A stretch of DNA of 41,264 nt from Pseudomonadota bacterium. Its GTDB lineage: Bacteria; Desulfobacterota; Syntrophobacteria; Syntrophobacterales; Syntrophobacteraceae. Positions 33,839 to 41,264 of this stretch are shown here, in pieces. Each line of letters begins with the position of its first letter. Within the stretch, counting starts at the first letter, position 1. Position numbers and translations under genes: made by a program. The stretch spans positions 1 to 41,264 of the forward strand of contig JAEZHY010000161.1 in NCBI GenBank assembly GCA_023416335.1, read 5' to 3'. Below the pieces are notes generated by a model. It saw only the letters and a list, made by a program, of their open reading frames with translations. It searched no databases and had not been told where the DNA came from.

Positions 33839-34330
33839 ATGGAGAAGGAGACGGAATACAAGAGCAAATCCCAGATGAAACGGGAAATGCTTGCTCTGCA
33901 GTCCCTTGGCGAAAGACTTGTCGGGCTGGCGGAAGAACAGCTCAAACGGATCGAAATGCCGCAGGAACTGCGTGAGGCGGTCCTCTTCGCGAAAACGATC
34001 AAGAAAGGTGAGGCGCTGCGGCGACAGATTCAGTATATAGGCGCCCTCATGCGCGAAGCCGATCCGGCCCCAATTCAGGAGGCCCTGGATTCAATAAGTC
34101 GGGGACGGGATCAGGATGTTGAGCAATTCAAGAAAATCGAGATATGGCGGGACGGGCTCATCGCGGGAGATGATGGCCTGCTCGATGAAATCGCGAGCGA
34201 GTACCCCGGCACGGATCGCCGGAAGCTGATCCAACTCGCCGAGGCCGCCCGACGGGAACAGAAGGAGAAAAAAACTCCCAAATCGTCGCGCGCCCTGTTC
34301 AGGCTGCTGCGATCGCTTTTAGAGGCGTGA
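33839..34330 (+). CDS. darP: DarP (DUF615/YjgA) ribosome-associated protein
   Basis: This 163-aa helical protein matches the DarP family: KSKSQMKREMLALQSLGERLV, EQLKRIEMPQELREAVLFAK and RRQIQYIGALMRE are family segments. In E. coli DarP (YjgA) promotes the last steps of 50S subunit maturation. It is charged, with a basic C-terminus, and is likely cytosolic. The ATG has GGAGAGAAG upstream. It shares its direction with the S4 gene just before it. Confidence 0.92.
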   Translation: MEKETEYKSKSQMKREMLALQSLGERLVGLAEEQLKRIEMPQELREAVLFAKTIKKGEALRRQIQYIGALMREADPAPIQEALDSISRGRDQDVEQFKKIEIWRDGLIAGDDGLLDEIASEYPGTDRRKLIQLAEAARREQKEKKTPKSSRALFRLLRSLLEA

Positions 34331-34361
34331 CATACCTTAGACGTGCACCCAAAGGGCGGGC

Positions 34362-34389
34362 GGTGGGCACGATGAAGCCTGTGCCCACC
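34362..34389. repeat. GTGGGCAC palindromic repeat, copy 2
   Basis: GGTGGGCAC and GTGCCCACC flank GATGAAGCCT. The sequence is identical to copy 3 over 28 bases. Confidence 0.85.
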
Positions 34390-34435
34390 CTTCGATTCGG
34401 AAATGCGCAGCCGCGGAGGGTGGGTACCCTGTATT

Positions 34436-34510
34436 GGGGTCAATGTTGTTGCTTTAAGGCAATACGCCGCTGGTTCCCAAGGTCCGCCTTGGGAACCCCG
34501 CCCCGGCAGG
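34436..34510. repeat. Dispersed repeat (GTCAATGTTGTTG...GCTGGTTCCCAAGG)
   Basis: The segment GGTCAATGTTGTTG, AATACGCCGCTGGTTCCCAA and GGTCCGCCTTGGGAACC is found inverted at 11479-11528 and in part at 29361-29401. GGTTCCCAAGG pairs with CCTTGGGAACC, making a hairpin. Confidence 0.65.
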
Positions 34511-34523
34511 CCGGATAGGGACC

Positions 34524-34726
34524 GTAGGATGGGTGGGAGCGGAGCGGGAACCCATCGTTTTTTGAGGTTTGTTCCCCTCTCAGTCGCCGGAAAGCTCCAG
34601 GGGCTAACGAATACGACTTTCTTTCCGTATGAAAACTTTCCCGTGTTTCCAGGCACCGATTTATGCCTCTCCGGCCAATCACTCCCGGGCGTTCCGAAAA
34701 AAGATGGGGTGTCACCCATTCTCCTA
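34524..34726. mobile_element. ~203-bp MITE-like element, copy 2
   Basis: It starts GTAGGATGGGTG and ends CACCCATTCTCCTA, so the right terminal repeat is slightly decayed. It is the inverse-complement counterpart of 29079-29277, with small indels and about 80-85 percent identity by eye. Internal landmarks, CCGGAAAGCTC, CCGTATG and TTATGCCTCTCCGGCCAATC, are shared. Confidence 0.7.
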
Positions 34727-34761
34727 AGAGAGACATGACACCACAAGGTTACGATTGCACC

Positions 34762-34808
34762 CTCAATAGGGATGTGGCGCCGCAGGCCCTTAAGACGCCA
34801 ACGGCCCC
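34762..34808. repeat. Companion repeat, copy 2 (partial)
   Basis: CTCAATAGGGATGTGGCGCC, then GCAGGCCCTTAAGACGCC, matches 29301-29340 and 35070-35107. The left part GGCGCCCGTC is missing here. Confidence 0.6.
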
Positions 34809-35004
34809 TATACCGTCAACACAGTTTGAACGAGAGCCAAAAACTGCCGTTCCCGTTGAGTTAGGGCACGGTTTCCTGACCGTGCCGGCCTGGAACCGAG
34901 AAAATGGCCGGTCGGAAGATCGCGCCGTAACGGGGGAAAGAATATTCTGTGCGTAAGGGCAGGCGCCATTTTAAGCATAAAGCTCATTGATTCGATTTGA
35001 TCCC

Positions 35005-35043
35005 AAAAACGATGGGTTCCCGCTCCGCTCCCACCCATCCTAC
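35005..35043. mobile_element. Right-end fragment of the TIR element, copy 3
   Basis: AACGATGGGTTCCCGCTCCG through CACCCATCCTAC matches the end of copy 1 nearly base for base. The left end is missing. Confidence 0.7.
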
Positions 35044-35046
35044 GGC

Positions 35047-35115
35047 CCTTTGCCGATTGGCGCCCGTCTCTCAATAGGGGTGTGGCGCTCTGGGCCCTTA
35101 AGACGCCTACGCCCA
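35047..35115. repeat. Companion repeat, copy 3
   Basis: GGCGCCCGTCTCTCAATAGG and GCCCTTAAGACGCCTACG follow the half-element directly, as in copy 1. Confidence 0.65.
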
Positions 35116-35181
35116 TTTCGTGCTGTTGCTTCAACCGGGGCACTAATCGAAAAATGGAAATAGGCGACTCATGGGCCTGCG

Positions 35182-35209
35182 GGTGGGCACGATGAAGCCT
35201 GTGCCCACC
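35182..35209. repeat. GTGGGCAC palindromic repeat, copy 3
   Basis: Identical over 28 bases to copy 2 at 34362-34389. Confidence 0.85.
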
Positions 35210-35263
35210 GTGCCTGGTTTTCCGTTCACTTTCAGCAAGGTATCTTTGAGGGCCGGGTCTCAA

Positions 35264-36010
35264 TTAATCGCTCGTCTTCCCGCTTTTCTGGAGTTCGACT
35301 ATTCGCTGTGGCAACTTCTGTGCCCAGAAATCGAGTATGTTCTGCGCATCGCCCCATTTCCACTGGGCTGCGGCGGCTATTCCCATGCCGCCTTCTCGCT
35401 TGTCGACGGCGGCAGCCAGTCTTTCACCCGTAACCGAGTCCACGATCTGGCCCTCGGCTTGCGCGGATCCGACAAAAGCATAACTGCCGGTCGCAAGAGA
35501 CTGGACCGAGTTCAGGACCCTGGCCTGGGGAACGATTACCGAAACCGAACGCAGGATCGGGGTGGAGGCGGATGCATCTGAAATCGCGACTTGCAGCTTC
35601 ATTACTCCGGGGCCGGGTTTGTCCGTGAGGCTGAGACTCTTCTGTAGGTTTTCGCGCAGGGCATTGTAAAAATAGCTCGCCAACATCTGATGGTCGGAAG
35701 CCGATGCCGCATCACCGCTGCCGCCCCAGAATTGAACCGGTTCGACAATGATACTGTTGTAACTGCTCCAGTTAACGCCGGGTTTGACGTAGACCAGGGC
35801 TGCGCGGTCTTTTTCGCCGGGTTTTAGCTGTGAATAGTCGCCGAGGAAACCCGATTTGGTGACGGAGGGTTTCTCTCCCTTCGAGCGATCGATAACATTG
35901 GCCTGAGGCTGCGAAGTGGTGGACGCGCATCCCGCCGCAACACAGATCAGGCAGAGGCAAGCGGCAACAACTGTGAGACTCCTCAGTACCGAAACATGAT
36001 TTCGCATCAT
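35264..36010 (-). CDS. DUF3313 family lipoprotein
   Basis: This 248-aa protein has a lipoprotein signal with lipobox in CLICVAAGC-A (Cys28 would be lipidated). The mature part contains SGFLGDYSQLKPG, the DUF3313 signature, followed by ALVYVKPGVNWSSYNSIIVEPV and a C-terminal segment DFWAQKLPQRI. The family is exported and sits in the membrane or periplasm; its function is unknown. It diverges from the DUF3300 gene with a 670-base AT-rich spacer. The second ATG (codon 2) is equally possible as start. Confidence 0.85.
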   Translation of the reverse strand: MMRNHVSVLRSLTVVAACLCLICVAAGCASTTSQPQANVIDRSKGEKPSVTKSGFLGDYSQLKPGEKDRAALVYVKPGVNWSSYNSIIVEPVQFWGGSGDAASASDHQMLASYFYNALRENLQKSLSLTDKPGPGVMKLQVAISDASASTPILRSVSVIVPQARVLNSVQSLATGSYAFVGSAQAEGQIVDSVTGERLAAAVDKREGGMGIAAAAQWKWGDAQNILDFWAQKLPQRIVELQKSGKTSD

Positions 36011-36679
36011 AAGCTCTCCCTTGATAACTTTGATCCAATAAAAATGAGTTAGAAAAAACGCGCAGAGCTAATTGCCCTCCGACATTGCTTGTTCTGGGGG
36101 TCCCGGTGGATTGACGTTCGGTCGCAACCTGATATGCCATCCCGTTCTTGTCAACTTCATGATGGACGATTTCAGCACGATTTGCCTGGTTCTGCGAAGG
36201 TGTTGATAATAGCACCTAAACCATTTAGCTCAAAGTTATATATCTTGTTCATTAAGAGAGATCATGCAGTGGGAATATTTCAATTCTGAGGTATAACATC
36301 CATTCTTAACAAAGAGAGATAATCATGGGCCTATGCTTATTACCAAGATGATAGAATCGACCTGGTTTATATGAAATCCGATCCGTTGTGATTGTTTGCC
36401 CGACATTGCAGATGAATCGACATTGCTGTATACTAAATATCTTACAATTGGTATAAGCTCGGAATGTTTCCTATATCTGTGTTCTCGCAATAAAGGTAAT
36501 AACGCGCACAGGTATAGACTTTCGCCGCCGGCTTGCACCAAAGCATCGGCTGCCGACGTGGCGGCAACCGATGTTTTTCCACCCTTTATTTTAAACAGTG
36601 CTCCGGGGATGCCTGGACACTGGAGTATACGCCCATCGGCAGTGCATTTTGCACAAGAGCTTCGAAAAGGAGAATACTA
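36011..36679. promoter_or_regulatory. AT-rich divergent promoter region
   Basis: From about 36180 to 36510 the sequence is clearly richer in A and T than its surroundings, as expected for a divergent control region between the DUF3313 and DUF3300 genes. It has none of the repeat families. I see no strong palindrome. An open frame on the plus strand extends from 36533 into DUF3300 but has no ribosome site. Confidence 0.45.
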
Positions 36680-37951
36680 ATGAATTCGGGCAAGGTATTC
36701 TTGTACGCTCTGGCTTTCCTGATTGCTTCCGTATTGATTTTTCCGCCCGTGTCTATTGCCGCAGGTGGCGACAAACCTTTCAAGCTGGAGCAGTTGGACC
36801 AGATGCTTGCGCCCATCGCGCTTTATCCGGATGCGCTTCTTGCGCAGGTGTTGATGGCATCCACCTACCCCCTGGAAATAGTTCAGGCGGACCGTTGGGT
36901 TAAGCAGAACGGCAAGCTCAGGGGGGATGCCCTGAATGCGGCCCTGGACAAGATGGAATGGGACATGAGTGTCAAGGCACTCGTACCGTTTCCCCCGGTT
37001 CTTTCCATGATGAGCGAGCAACTTGACTGGACGCAAAAACTCGGAGACGCATTCCTCGCTCAGCAGAGCGATGTAATGGATACCGTGCAGAAGCTTCGAG
37101 CCAGGGCGCAGGCGCAGAACAATCTGAAAAGCACCAAGGAACAGAAGGTCATAGTCGAGGAGAAGGTAATCCGAATCGAACCGGCGGATCCTCAGGTGGT
37201 CTATGTCCCGGCGTACAATCCAACTGTCGTTTATGGGACATGGTGGTATCCGGCATACCCGCCTCTCTATTATCCTCCTCCCTACTACGCGGCGCCGGTT
37301 TTGGCGACAGGGGTGGCCTTCGCCGCCGGGGCGGCTGTCGGAGCGGCCTGGTGCAACGGCTGGGGAAACTGGAACTGGGGCGATCACACGGTAAATGTCA
37401 ATGTGAACAAGAACGTCAATATCAATAACCTCAAAAACACCAACATCAATACAAACAAATGGGAACACGACCCGGCGCACAGGAAGGGCGTGGCTTATCG
37501 GGACGACGCGACGCGGCAGCATTATGGACAAAAGCCTCCCGGTTCGCCGGATGCGCGTAAGGACTACCGTGGCCACACGGACCCGGGCGGGCCCAGAACC
37601 GCGCAGCAGGCCGGCCCTGCGTCGAAGCCTTCCCAGGCGGGCCCCAAACCTCCCGCGAGCCGGCAGACTCCGGCAGGTATCGGAAGCTCATCGCCCAAAC
37701 CTGCCCCGCAAACCGGCTACAGGGAGCAGGGGAGGGCATCCGCCGGACCCGAAAGCAGGGGACAGGCTTCAGGGGCTTCCGGCCGGTATGGTGATGCCGG
37801 TTCGAGGGAGAGCATGCAGTCGAGGAGCACGGCATTTGAAGGTCTTGGGCATGGCGGTGAGGCCAGGGCACAGTCCGATCGCGGCAACATGAGCCGGCAG
37901 AGTGCCATGGGGAACCGTGGAGGCTTCGGCGGGTTTCATGGCCGGAGGTAA
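36680..37951 (+). CDS. DUF3300 domain exported protein
   Basis: This 423-aa protein starts with a signal peptide (NSGKVFLYALAFLIASVLIFP). The DUF3300 domain (~35-240) includes LDQMLAPIALYPDALLAQVL, MASTYPLEIVQADRW and VYVPAYNPTVVYG, the family hallmark. A Tyr-Pro-rich stretch and a Gly-Ala-rich patch follow. An Asn-Val-rich segment (NVNVNKNVNINNLKN...) and a long Pro-, Gly- and Arg-rich tail that is probably disordered close the protein. The start at 36680 has AAGGAG eight bases before it; the longer frame is rejected. DUF3300 and DUF2950 genes commonly lie side by side, as here. The role is not established. Confidence 0.88.
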   Translation: MNSGKVFLYALAFLIASVLIFPPVSIAAGGDKPFKLEQLDQMLAPIALYPDALLAQVLMASTYPLEIVQADRWVKQNGKLRGDALNAALDKMEWDMSVKALVPFPPVLSMMSEQLDWTQKLGDAFLAQQSDVMDTVQKLRARAQAQNNLKSTKEQKVIVEEKVIRIEPADPQVVYVPAYNPTVVYGTWWYPAYPPLYYPPPYYAAPVLATGVAFAAGAAVGAAWCNGWGNWNWGDHTVNVNVNKNVNINNLKNTNINTNKWEHDPAHRKGVAYRDDATRQHYGQKPPGSPDARKDYRGHTDPGGPRTAQQAGPASKPSQAGPKPPASRQTPAGIGSSSPKPAPQTGYREQGRASAGPESRGQASGASGRYGDAGSRESMQSRSTAFEGLGHGGEARAQSDRGNMSRQSAMGNRGGFGGFHGRR

Positions 37952-38015
37952 ATCCCGTGTTTTCAGGAACGCAGATGAGAGAGCCGCAATCCATATCGCT
38001 GATGGAGGTCTTATC

Positions 38016-38969
38016 ATGCTTTCGTCCTTAACCCGCAATGGGACTGGTTATATCCACCGTTTTGTACGTGTCTTTCTGACGATTCTCACTCTGTTTCTCA
38101 TCGGGCTCTGGAGCGGCGGTTCCGTCGAAGCCCGCGGCTTCGACCGGAAGCATTTCAAGTCGCCGGAAGAGGCCGCCGCCTCTTTCTTTGCCGCGCTCAA
38201 GAACAAAGATGCCAAAGAACTTTCGGCAATTTTCGGACGGGAGGGAGAAGACCTGATTCATTCGGGAGACCCTGTTGCCGACGAGGAAACCCGCCAAACC
38301 GCCGTCAAATTGTTCGAAGAGGGCTATCGGATTGTAAATGACGGAAGTCGGAGGGCGATTCTCGAGATTGGCAAAGAAAACTGGCCCTTTCCCATTCCGG
38401 TCACGGCAGTGAAAGGTGAATGGCAGTTCAACACAAAGGACGGCATCGAAGAAATTCTCGCCCGTCGTATCGGCAGGAATGAAATCGGCGCCATAAGGGC
38501 CTGTCAGGCCTATGCCGACGCGCAGTACGAATATGCCGCGCAGACTCAAAGCGACGGTGTCCCGGAATACGCACAAAAACTTTTCAGCGATCCGGGGAAA
38601 AAGGACGGCCTCTACTGGGAAGGAGGCGACAGCCCTATTGGAATCTTTATGGCAAAAGCCTGGCAACAGGGCTACAGGAAAGGCAGTCCGGAAAAACCCG
38701 CCCCTTATCGCGGCTACTATTTCAAGATAATGAAGGCCCAGGGAAAACATGCTCCGGGTGGTGCCTACGACTACATGGTCAAGGGCAGGATGATCGGGGG
38801 TTTTGCCCTGGTCGCCTATCCGGCGAAGTACGGAGCATCCGGCATTATGACCTTTATTGTGAACCATGCGGGTGTTGTGTATCAAAAGGACCTGGGATCG
38901 AAAACCGGGAGCATAGCTGCGAAGATGAGCCTGTTCGATCCGGACGGGTCATGGCAGAAGGTCCAGTGA
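38016..38969 (+). CDS. DUF2950 family exported protein
   Basis: This 317-aa protein follows the DUF3300 gene by 64 bases. The ATG at 38016 has GGAGG seven bases upstream. A signal-type helix (VRVFLTILTLFLIGLWSGG) precedes the mature part. FKSPEEAAASFFAALKNKD opens the DUF2950 domain, RIGRNEIGAIRACQAYADAQ and SPEKPAPYRGYYFKIMKAQG are its signature segments, and GGFALVAYPAKYGASGIMTF follows. The protein is predicted to be periplasmic. The function of the family is unknown; close linkage to DUF3300 implies a shared role in the envelope. Confidence 0.9.
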   Translation: MLSSLTRNGTGYIHRFVRVFLTILTLFLIGLWSGGSVEARGFDRKHFKSPEEAAASFFAALKNKDAKELSAIFGREGEDLIHSGDPVADEETRQTAVKLFEEGYRIVNDGSRRAILEIGKENWPFPIPVTAVKGEWQFNTKDGIEEILARRIGRNEIGAIRACQAYADAQYEYAAQTQSDGVPEYAQKLFSDPGKKDGLYWEGGDSPIGIFMAKAWQQGYRKGSPEKPAPYRGYYFKIMKAQGKHAPGGAYDYMVKGRMIGGFALVAYPAKYGASGIMTFIVNHAGVVYQKDLGSKTGSIAAKMSLFDPDGSWQKVQ

Positions 38970-39115
38970 GTCGGGCTTGGATTTTCGTTCATATATTCGT
39001 GCAAACAACCCTGGGGAGTGCGGGGGAAACATTTCCCAGTCTGATTTACGGCCCTTAACCCATAAGCTTTAAAAAACCGGTACAAAATGTAAATCCTCGT
39101 GCGAATGGAGGCACC

Positions 39116-40789
39116 ATGCAGAAGGGGGGACTGCACGCCGAGGAACGTGGCCGGGTGCGTCGAAGTACGCTTCCGGGCAGGTTCCATATAGATCGGGTCG
39201 GGCGGCTGTTCGTATTTGTTGTTGTGGCTGTAGTCTCGTGTTTTGGCTGCACCGCAGTCGGGCCGAATTTTGCAAAGCCGCCCGCTCCCGTTGCGGAACG
39301 CTGGGTGGAAGAAGGCGGCGCAGCAACAGGGGCCCCGCAGGCGGATTACAGCCGGTGGTGGACGGCATTCAACGATCCTGTTCTCGATTCACTCATCGAG
39401 ACCGCGCGCAAACAAAGCCCCACCCTCCAGATGGCAGGCTTGAGAATACTGGAAGCGAGGGCGCAACTCGGGATCGCCGTTGGAAACCTGTACCCTCAAC
39501 AGCAGCAGGTTGCGGGCGCATACACCTATAGCCAATCCAGCAAACATGCCGCAAATACCATCTCGGGAGACCTCAATTTCCAGACCTACAGCTACGCGTT
39601 CGATGCCGCCTGGGAACTTGACTTCTGGGGCAAGTTCCGGCGTATCGTGGAATCGGCGGATGCAAGCCTGACGGGGTCGGTGGCCGACTATGACAACGCT
39701 CTTGTCTCCCTGATCGGCGCAGTTGGTTCGACCTATACGCTAGTCCGCGTTTATGAAGAGCGGCTCGTGGTGGCGCGGGAGAATGCCGCGATTCAGAAAA
39801 GCTCCTTCCAGCTTGCCGATGCGCGATTCCGGAACGGCGCTGTAACTGAGTTGGACATGCAGCAGGCAAAAAGCCTGCTCTACGACACGGAGGCCCAGAT
39901 CCCCGCGCTGGAGATAGGGCTGAAGCAGTCTCAACATGCTTTGAGCATACTTCTTGGCATGCCGCCGGGCGACCTCAAGGACCTGCTGGGAGGCTCGCAG
40001 GGCATCCCGGTTCCGCCGGTTTCCGTAGCGGTCGGGATACCGGCCGAGCTTATCGCCCGGCGCCCTGATATTCGCAGCGCAGAACTGCTTGCAGCTGCCC
40101 AGTGCGCGCAGATTGGTGTTGCAAAAGCCGATCTTTTTCCTCGCATTGCCATAAGCGGCTCCTTCGGATTTCTGTCCAGCGACTCCCCTTTAACCCGTAA
40201 AGGGAAGAGTAATTTTTCCGACCTTTTTACGTGGCAGAGCTTCACGATGTCTTCCGGCCCTTCTATCGAATGGCCGGTGTTGAATTACGGCAGAATCAGA
40301 AACAATATTCGTGTGCAGGACGCCCGTTTCCAGGAAGCGCTGATGAATTACCGCAGCACAGTCCTCAGTGCGGCCCGGGAAGTCGAGGATGCGTTGGTGT
40401 CTTTCGTGAAGAGCCGGGACCAGGTGAGGCTTCTGACCGAAAGCGTCGGAGCTGCGAAGCGGGCTGTCGATTTGTCGATGATCCAGTATCGAGAGGGATC
40501 GATTGATTATTCACGCATGCTTACCGCGCAACAGGCCCTCCTGGGAGAGCAGGACCGGCTGACTCAAAGCCGGGGGGCCGTTACTTCCGGACTGGTCGCT
40601 CTTTACAAGGCACTGGGGGGCGGCTGGCAACCCCGCCTCGAAAGTGATTTCGTTTCGGAAGAGAACATCAACGCCATGCGCAGCCGGACAAACTGGGGGG
40701 ACCTGCTACCGTACAGGGAGCTTTCCACTAATCTCGTCCCCCTGCCCGCGGCGGGTGCTCAGGACCTGCTGCGTCGTCCAGACTGGTAG
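39116..40789 (+). CDS. RND efflux outer-membrane factor (OprM/NodT-type lipoprotein)
   Basis: This 557-aa outer-membrane channel belongs to the TolC/OprM family. A long N-terminal signal (VGRLFVFVVVAVVSCFGC-T) carries a weak lipobox at Cys45. The two outer-membrane-efflux repeats are seen: DPVLDSLIETARKQSPTLQM and YAFDAAWELDFWGKFRRIVESAD in the first, ELIARRPDIRSAELLAAAQC, RIAISGSFGF and PSIEWPVLNYGRIRNNI in the second. GGAGG lies before the ATG. No membrane-fusion or RND pump gene follows within the window, so the pump partner is elsewhere. The C-terminal ~60 residues extend past the family's usual end. Confidence 0.93.
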   Translation: MQKGGLHAEERGRVRRSTLPGRFHIDRVGRLFVFVVVAVVSCFGCTAVGPNFAKPPAPVAERWVEEGGAATGAPQADYSRWWTAFNDPVLDSLIETARKQSPTLQMAGLRILEARAQLGIAVGNLYPQQQQVAGAYTYSQSSKHAANTISGDLNFQTYSYAFDAAWELDFWGKFRRIVESADASLTGSVADYDNALVSLIGAVGSTYTLVRVYEERLVVARENAAIQKSSFQLADARFRNGAVTELDMQQAKSLLYDTEAQIPALEIGLKQSQHALSILLGMPPGDLKDLLGGSQGIPVPPVSVAVGIPAELIARRPDIRSAELLAAAQCAQIGVAKADLFPRIAISGSFGFLSSDSPLTRKGKSNFSDLFTWQSFTMSSGPSIEWPVLNYGRIRNNIRVQDARFQEALMNYRSTVLSAAREVEDALVSFVKSRDQVRLLTESVGAAKRAVDLSMIQYREGSIDYSRMLTAQQALLGEQDRLTQSRGAVTSGLVALYKALGGGWQPRLESDFVSEENINAMRSRTNWGDLLPYRELSTNLVPLPAAGAQDLLRRPDW

Positions 40790-40961
40790 ACGGACAGCTC
40801 TGCCTTTTAGATTAGAATGCCGTTAGTCGGTTCCAACAGATATTTGGATTTTTTGATGAAGAGCCCAAAGATGGGAGCTTGCAGTGGAGGTCCCCAGGCA
40901 GAAGCCCGGGGACCGGTGGAAAACAAATCAGGATAGAAAGATCGCAGACTGCCAAAGACTG

Positions 40962-41264
40962 CTAATCCGTCAGCAGCATCATCATAACAGGGGTGAATTT
41001 GTCTTTTCTTTGAACTGGGTAATAGTTCGAAACAACGCGATAGCTGTAACCTGGATTGGCGGTCGAATCCACCGCCTCCACCCTGTACCGGTACATGTTT
41101 CCCTGAAGAATTTTCCCCGCCGGAATGACGGCATAAAAAATTCCGCTATAAGATGACGTATAGATGAGATTCCCGTTGGAGTCCACTATGCGCACGCGAT
41201 AATAGAGCATTTTGGAATAATTCGGGATGCTGCTCCAACTGATAGTCGGTGCCGACGGATCCCC
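40962..41264 (-). CDS. C-terminal part of a fibronectin-III-like protein
   Basis: The frame is open to the window end, so only the last ~100 residues are seen. TISWSSIPNYSK, YYRVRIVDSNGNLIYTS and MYRYRVEAVDS form a beta-sandwich pattern with the Tyr-x-Tyr-x-Val strand typical of fibronectin type III domains. The end is PVQRKDKFTPVMMMLLTD. Such domains occur in exported or surface proteins. The start and the rest of the domain order cannot be read. Confidence 0.7.
   Translation of the reverse strand, partial: GDPSAPTISWSSIPNYSKMLYYRVRIVDSNGNLIYTSSYSGIFYAVIPAGKILQGNMYRYRVEAVDSTANPGYSYRVVSNYYPVQRKDKFTPVMMMLLTD

Larger units (their letters stand above)
34331..35263. repeat. Repeat island, ~930 bp
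   Basis: No gene is supported. The region contains the GGTGGGCAC palindrome twice (34362, 35182), the GGTCAATGTTGTTG...GGTTCCCAAGG family (34436-34510), a complete TIR element (34524-34726), the companion repeat twice (34762-34808, 35047-35115), and a right half-element (35005-35043). Repeats make up about half of the spacer. Such islands are typical of repeat insertion into neutral space between operons. Confidence 0.75.

Noticed and set aside
33283..34002. A 239-codon minus-strand frame overlapping the S4 gene
   Set aside because: It opposes the well-supported S4 and DarP genes and has low-complexity serine-rich content typical of antisense frames.

Overview
The window reads as a chromosome segment of an anaerobic, moderately GC-rich Gram-negative bacterium, most likely a Desulfobacterota ('deltaproteobacterial', Syntrophobacter-like) organism. 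Support comes from an oxygen-sensitive glycyl radical enzyme (GRE) with its activase, a sigma-54 regulator of the PrpR type, a candidate selenoprotein, outer-membrane and lipoprotein genes, and intergenic spacers full of short dispersed repeats. The lineage is an inference; no rRNA or tRNA gene is present.

Layout. 1-782: the end of a DASS-type anion transporter. 1114-7203: the most interesting locus. A PrpR-type sigma-54 activator (minus) diverges from a -24/-12 promoter that drives a GRE, a 100-codon HesB/IscA-like gene with an in-frame TGA (candidate selenocysteine at the conserved cluster-binding Cys), and a GRE activase. 7538-9106: PAS histidine kinase. 9266-11011: DUF502 membrane protein and DUF1848 protein. 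11711-16916 (minus): OPA-type MFS transporter, RpiR regulator, Zn alcohol dehydrogenase and a second MFS transporter, probably one sugar or polyol catabolic unit. 17783-21752: trans-sulfuration PLP enzyme, then ridA, prmA and icd on the minus strand. 22072-24257: NmrA-like SDR, a 41-aa Cys-rich protein, and a single-domain response regulator. 24840-28779: modBAC molybdate transporter diverging from an XRE/periplasmic-binding-like regulator. 29411-30879: RmlC-like and RmlD nucleotide-sugar genes. 31316-34330: membrane-bound DUF2334 polysaccharide-deacetylase-like protein, small exported protein, S4 RNA-binding protein and DarP. 35264-40789: DUF3313 lipoprotein, DUF3300, DUF2950 and an RND-type outer-membrane factor. 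The right edge holds the C-terminus of a fibronectin-III-like protein.

How the genes work together. Locus 1 looks like a substrate-induced anaerobic pathway: PrpR-N sensing, sigma-54 activation, GRE catalysis, activase, and a seleno-HesB protein that may serve the iron-sulfur or redox needs of the activase. The GRE carries Cys-Val-Gly where eliminase-type GREs carry Cys-x-Glu, so its substrate is not assignable here. The mod locus supplies molybdate or tungstate. The remaining genes are mostly housekeeping or cell-envelope functions.

The spacers hold at least six repeat families: a ~200-bp element with terminal inverted repeats, a companion repeat, two other dispersed families, short GGTGGGCAC palindromes, and heptamer-like GTGAACA/GTGATCA tracts that begin at gene stop codons.
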